A stretch of DNA of 55,647 nucleotides from NCBI GenBank assembly GCA_025454925.1, contig JALONM010000015.1, positions 1 through 55,647 on the forward strand. Reading direction: 5' to 3'. The position numbers and the translations under genes were made by a program. Source of the stretch: Cytophagaceae bacterium. Lineage in GTDB: Bacteria > Bacteroidota > Bacteroidia > Cytophagales > Cytophagaceae. This document shows, in pieces, positions 52,259 through 55,647 of this stretch (within the stretch, counting starts at the first letter, position 1; each line of letters opens with the position of its first letter). Under the pieces are notes generated by a model. It had not been told where the DNA came from, did no database searches, and was given only the letters and a program-made list of their open reading frames with translations.

Positions 52259-52816
52259 ATGCAGGATGTTCTTGTAGCCTCGCGTTATGCCAAATCATTG
52301 CTTCAGCTAGCTGTTGAACGTAATGTGCTGGACTTTCTGAACCATGATATGGATCTGTTCAGTAAAGTTTGCGCTGAAAACCCTGCCTTGGTTCGTACCT
52401 TGCGCAGCCCTATCATTACCAGCGATAAAAAATTAACAATACTTCGTCGATTATTTGATGGCAAAGTGAATCCTCTTACCATTTCATTGTTTGAAATCTT
52501 AGGTCGTAAGGGGCGTGAAAATTACCTGCCTGAAATTGCAACGTCATTCAAATCGCAGTACCAGCAATTGAAGGGTATTGTGGTAGCGGAAGTTACTACC
52601 ACCTTTCCTTTGTCGGATGATTTACGCAGTAGCTTTAAAAATATTGTTTCCGAAGGACTTGGTAAACAAGTAGACCTGAAAGAAAAAGTAGACGCCAATT
52701 TAATTGGTGGTTTCATTCTCAAGGTAGGAGACAAACAATTAGATCAATCGGTGCAAGCTAAATTGCGCCGCTTGAAAAATAAAATGTTGGACAGTACTTA
52801 CATAGTCAAATACTAA
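52259..52816 (+). CDS. atpH: ATP synthase subunit delta
   Basis: The delta subunit (OSCP-like) joins the peripheral stalk to F1. The 185 residues begin [18 protein letters not shown] (family YAKAL) and contain [20 protein letters not shown]. They end with the conserved C-terminal block [20 protein letters not shown] and [16 protein letters not shown]. It precedes atpA by one base between stop and start. Confidence 0.95.
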   Translation: MQDVLVASRYAKSLLQLAVERNVLDFLNHDMDLFSKVCAENPALVRTLRSPIITSDKKLTILRRLFDGKVNPLTISLFEILGRKGRENYLPEIATSFKSQYQQLKGIVVAEVTTTFPLSDDLRSSFKNIVSEGLGKQVDLKEKVDANLIGGFILKVGDKQLDQSVQAKLRRLKNKMLDSTYIVKY

Positions 52817-52817
52817 T

Positions 52818-54395
52818 ATGTCGGAAGTAAGACCAGATGAGGTTTCTGCAATCTTAAGAGAGCAGTTATCCAATTTCAGAAGTGAAGCCGAACTCGAAGA
52901 AGTCGGCACCGTTCTCCAGGTAGGGGATGGGGTAGCACGTATTTACGGACTTTCTAAAGCTCAGGCGGGTGAACTGCTGGAGTTCGAAAACGGACTGAGA
53001 GGTCTGGTTTTGAACCTGGAAGAAGACAACGTAGGTGCTGTATTATTGGGCGATTACAGTGGCATCAAAGAAGGTGACACCGTAAAACGTACTGGTAAAA
53101 TCGGTTCTATCAAAGCGGGTGAAGGATTAGTAGGTCGTGTTGTGGATACCTTGGGTAACCCTATCGACGGAAAAGGTCCTATCAGCGGAGAGCTTTTTGA
53201 AATGCCTCTGGAAAGAAAGGCTCCTGGTGTAATTTATCGTCAACCAGTAAACGAACCACTTCAAACAGGTATCAAAGCGATCGATGCTATGATTCCTATC
53301 GGACGTGGTCAGCGTGAATTGATCATTGGCGACCGTCAGACTGGTAAAACAGCTGTGGCGATTGATGCCATCATCAATCAACGTGAGTTTTTTGAAAAAG
53401 GGGAACCTGTATTCTGCATCTACGTAGCCATCGGCCAGAAGGCTTCTACTGTAGCTCAGATCGTACAATCCCTTGAAAAAGGAAAGGCAATGGATTACAC
53501 TGTAGTAGTAGCTGCTACTGCTTCTGATCCTGCTCCTATGCAATTCTATGCACCGTTCACAGGTGCTGCCATCGGCGAATATTTCAGAGATACCGGACGT
53601 CCGGCTCTTGTTGTATACGATGACCTTTCTAAGCAAGCAGTGGCTTACCGCGAAGTGTCTTTGTTACTTCGTCGTCCTCCAGGACGTGAAGCGTATCCTG
53701 GTGACGTATTCTACTTGCACAGCCGCTTACTGGAGCGTGCTGCCAAAGTGAACAAATCTGATGAGATTGCTTCTAAAATGAACGACTTGCCAGTTTCTTT
53801 GAAATCAAAAGTAAAAGGTGGTGGTTCTTTAACGGCTCTTCCAATCATTGAAACTCAAGCAGGTGACGTTTCGGCATATATCCCTACCAACGTAATCTCG
53901 ATTACGGATGGTCAGATATTCCTTGAGTCCAACCTCTTCAACTCTGGTATTCGTCCTGCAATCAACGTGGGTATTTCGGTATCTCGCGTGGGTGGTAATG
54001 CTCAGATTAAATCCATGAAGAAAGTTGCCGGTACTTTAAAACTTGATCAAGCTCAGTTCCGCGAATTGGAAGCGTTTGCCAAGTTTGGTTCCGACCTGGA
54101 TGCTGCAACACGTCTTACCATTGAGCGTGGACGCCGTAACCAGGAGATGTTGAAACAAGCTCAGTTCTCTCCTGTTAAAGTAGAGGAGCAAGTGGCTATT
54201 ATCTATGTATCTACCACTGGTGGCATGGATAATGTTCCTGTGAACGATGTGAAGGCTTTCGAATCTGAATTCCTCACTGTGCTCAGAAATGCTCACCGTC
54301 CGGTTCTTGATGCTTTGAAAGCCGGAAAGCTTGACGACGCTGCTCCTAAACTAAAAGAAGTAGCCGCCGACGTATCCAAAAAATTCGCAAAATAA
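52818..54395 (+). CDS. atpA: ATP synthase subunit alpha
   Basis: The 525-residue F1 subunit carries a non-catalytic nucleotide site. The P-loop is [15 protein letters not shown]. The conserved [16 protein letters not shown] and [28 protein letters not shown] blocks are intact, as are the N-terminal [13 protein letters not shown] and the C-terminal helical domain. It is full length. Confidence 0.99.
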   Translation: MSEVRPDEVSAILREQLSNFRSEAELEEVGTVLQVGDGVARIYGLSKAQAGELLEFENGLRGLVLNLEEDNVGAVLLGDYSGIKEGDTVKRTGKIGSIKAGEGLVGRVVDTLGNPIDGKGPISGELFEMPLERKAPGVIYRQPVNEPLQTGIKAIDAMIPIGRGQRELIIGDRQTGKTAVAIDAIINQREFFEKGEPVFCIYVAIGQKASTVAQIVQSLEKGKAMDYTVVVAATASDPAPMQFYAPFTGAAIGEYFRDTGRPALVVYDDLSKQAVAYREVSLLLRRPPGREAYPGDVFYLHSRLLERAAKVNKSDEIASKMNDLPVSLKSKVKGGGSLTALPIIETQAGDVSAYIPTNVISITDGQIFLESNLFNSGIRPAINVGISVSRVGGNAQIKSMKKVAGTLKLDQAQFRELEAFAKFGSDLDAATRLTIERGRRNQEMLKQAQFSPVKVEEQVAIIYVSTTGGMDNVPVNDVKAFESEFLTVLRNAHRPVLDALKAGKLDDAAPKLKEVAADVSKKFAK

Positions 54396-54453
54396 TAGTA
54401 GGCAAACCTGAGTCCTTGAAACGAAGGACTCAGGCCCCTTACTCCTTGTAATT

Positions 54454-55344
54454 ATGCCAAGTTTAAAAGAAGTCCGCAATAGAATTGTTTCTGTAAATTC
54501 CACGCAGCAAATCACCAAAGCCATGAAAATGGTGGCGGCTGCCAAGCTGCGTCGTGCGCAGGACGCTATTCTTCGCATCCGTCCATATTCGGAAAAGTTA
54601 ACAGCGGTTTTGAACAATGTTTCAGAATCCCTGGAAGCTCAAACCGAAAATCCGTATGCTGAAGATAGAGCCATTGCTCAGGTAGTCATTGTGGTGATTA
54701 CCTCCGACCGTGGTCTCGCTGGTGCCTTCAATGCTAACGTTTGCAAGGCAACGCTCCATTTGATTTCAAGTCAGTATGCTGACCTGCATGCAAAAGGAAA
54801 AGTAGAGTTGGTTTGTCTTGGTAAAAAAGGACAGGAGTTTTTCTCACGTCGTGGTTACAAGGTCAATTCTGATTACACTACGATTTTTACTGGCCTGTCA
54901 TTCGATAATGCGCGTAAAGCAGCGGAATATGTAATGAAACAATTCGTCGATAAAAAGGCTGATCGTGTACATTTGATATTCAACGAATTTAAAAATGTTG
55001 CCACCCAGATTGTGCGTACAGAACAATTCCTTCCTCCTGTAAAGAAAATAAACTTTGCTAAAAAGGAATTGAACACCACTATCACGGATTATATTTTTGA
55101 GCCTTCCAAAGAAGAGATCGTAAAAGAACTTATTCCAAAGTCGCTCAAAATTCAGTTTTACAAAGCCATCCTCGAGTCAAATGCATCTGAAAATGGTGCG
55201 CGTATGACTGCCATGGATAAGGCTACTGATAATGCCAAAGAATTGTTGAAAGAGTTGAGATTGGTGTACAACCGTTCTCGTCAGGCCGCTATCACCAAGG
55301 AAATCCTGGAAATTGTAGGTGGTGCTGAAGCCTTGAATAATTAA
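54454..55344 (+). CDS. atpG: ATP synthase subunit gamma
   Basis: The gamma subunit is the central rotor shaft. The 296 residues begin MPSLKEVRNRIVSVNSTQQI with TKAMKMVAAAKLRRAQ, and show SDRGLAGAFNANV and the C-terminal SENGARMTAMDKATDNA with YNRSRQAAITKEILEIVGGAEAL. The beta and epsilon genes are not here; in Bacteroidota atpD-atpC are often elsewhere. A strong terminator follows. Confidence 0.98.
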   Translation: MPSLKEVRNRIVSVNSTQQITKAMKMVAAAKLRRAQDAILRIRPYSEKLTAVLNNVSESLEAQTENPYAEDRAIAQVVIVVITSDRGLAGAFNANVCKATLHLISSQYADLHAKGKVELVCLGKKGQEFFSRRGYKVNSDYTTIFTGLSFDNARKAAEYVMKQFVDKKADRVHLIFNEFKNVATQIVRTEQFLPPVKKINFAKKELNTTITDYIFEPSKEEIVKELIPKSLKIQFYKAILESNASENGARMTAMDKATDNAKELLKELRLVYNRSRQAAITKEILEIVGGAEALNN

Positions 55345-55369
55345 TTCGAATAAGTTATTTCCGATTCAT

Positions 55370-55406
55370 AAATAGTCCCGCTCAAAAGGCGGGACTATTT
55401 TTTTTG
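55370..55406 (+). terminator. Rho-independent terminator of the atp operon
   Basis: The perfect 11-bp stem AATAGTCCCGC/GCGGGACTATT (55371-55399), with loop TCAAAAG, is followed by a run of T residues. It lies about 26 bases after the atpG stop. Confidence 0.97.
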
Positions 55407-55647
55407 GTGAACTAGTTGAATCAGATTTTTTATCTTTTCTTCCCTATGTAAACCCATTCACTACTTAGTCACTCGGCCTCCGTTGATATTCTATCGTTGA
55501 AACGATTCATGTCCGCCTTCGTATGGAAGAATAACCATTACCTTTTCCATGATGAGAGATTATTTAAAATCGGAGCATTCTTCTGGGATCAAGTTTGAGA
55601 AGATCCATACGGAGGTATTTTTAAATTCGAGCATTGGCTCCCAGATG
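55407..55647 (+). other. right-edge region with the possible start of one more gene
   Basis: From 55407 to 55548 I see no gene or named element. From 55549 an ATG-ATG opens a frame to the window edge (33 codons: MMRDYLKSEHSSGIKFEKI and on). It could be the start of a protein, but there is no recognised domain and no promoter box. Confidence 0.25.

Overview
The window comes from a member of the Bacteroidota. It carries the core of the type IX secretion (T9SS) and gliding machinery (a PorP/SprF-like protein, gldK-gldL-gldM-gldN, and PorW/SprE). It also has C-terminal domains of the T9SS-sorting or CHU_C type, DUF4271 and DUF983 proteins, and an F-ATPase operon without beta and epsilon genes. 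Several genes are preceded by the Bacteroidota -7 box TAnnTTTG. The class within the phylum cannot be fixed from the sequence. No rRNA, tRNA, CRISPR array, prophage or transposase gene was seen.

Layout. 1-3019: the end of an unidentified gene, an ACP phosphodiesterase-like gene, a possible gene remnant, an FHS-family sugar permease and a YraN nuclease-like gene. 3021-3327: a cluster of strong inverted repeats. 3446-5860 (minus strand): a three-gene cassette made of a TIGR04222-like membrane protein with a Gly/Ser/Cys-rich tail, a DUF692/MNIO-family enzyme, and a small protein whose start overlaps the enzyme's stop. This is the best candidate here for an uncharacterised system, namely a modified-peptide or metal-handling cassette. 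6215-12452: an unknown protein, guaB, an Rrf2 regulator, a sodium:solute symporter and hemW. 12505-16299: a small conserved-looking protein overlapping an M1 peptidase, a circularly permuted GH16 glucanase of Fibrobacter type, and a DUF1802 protein. 16448-20976: an O-antigen ligase-like protein, an ECF sigma and anti-sigma pair, an ALDH7-type dehydrogenase and a zinc-ribbon-like protein. 21027-25797: a same-strand run of nhaA, a secreted protein, a CLC transporter that resembles the fluoride-type clade, MgtC/SapB and an EamA transporter.

26071-30324: an ECF sigma factor, a membrane anti-sigma-like protein that ends in a CHU_C/T9SS-type domain, and a leucine-rich-repeat secreted protein with a similar tail, all on the minus strand, with a divergent PorP/SprF-like gene. 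30321-35406: an RNA methyltransferase, then a tight operon of ACBP, DUF983, a polyprenyl-phosphate sugar-phosphate transferase, DUF4271 and hemD. 35543-41297: PorP/SprF-like and gldKLMN, closed by a strong terminator. 41451-48088 (minus strand): uvrC, a class A penicillin-binding protein and porW/sprE. 48188-49654: a degenerate M23-like membrane protein, a decayed minus-strand coding remnant and a bactofilin. 49620-55344: the atp operon (AtpZ-like, AtpI-like, B, E, F, H, A, G) and its terminator, followed by the possible start of one more gene.

How the genes work together. The T9SS genes build a trans-envelope complex: a GldL/GldM motor, the GldK/GldN ring, and PorW. This complex would export proteins such as the LRR protein. 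The sigma/anti-sigma/LRR/PorP locus looks like an envelope-sensing module linked to that system. The bactofilin, M23-like protein and penicillin-binding protein concern cell-wall shape and synthesis. Gene assignments rest on motifs I could read; no database search was run.
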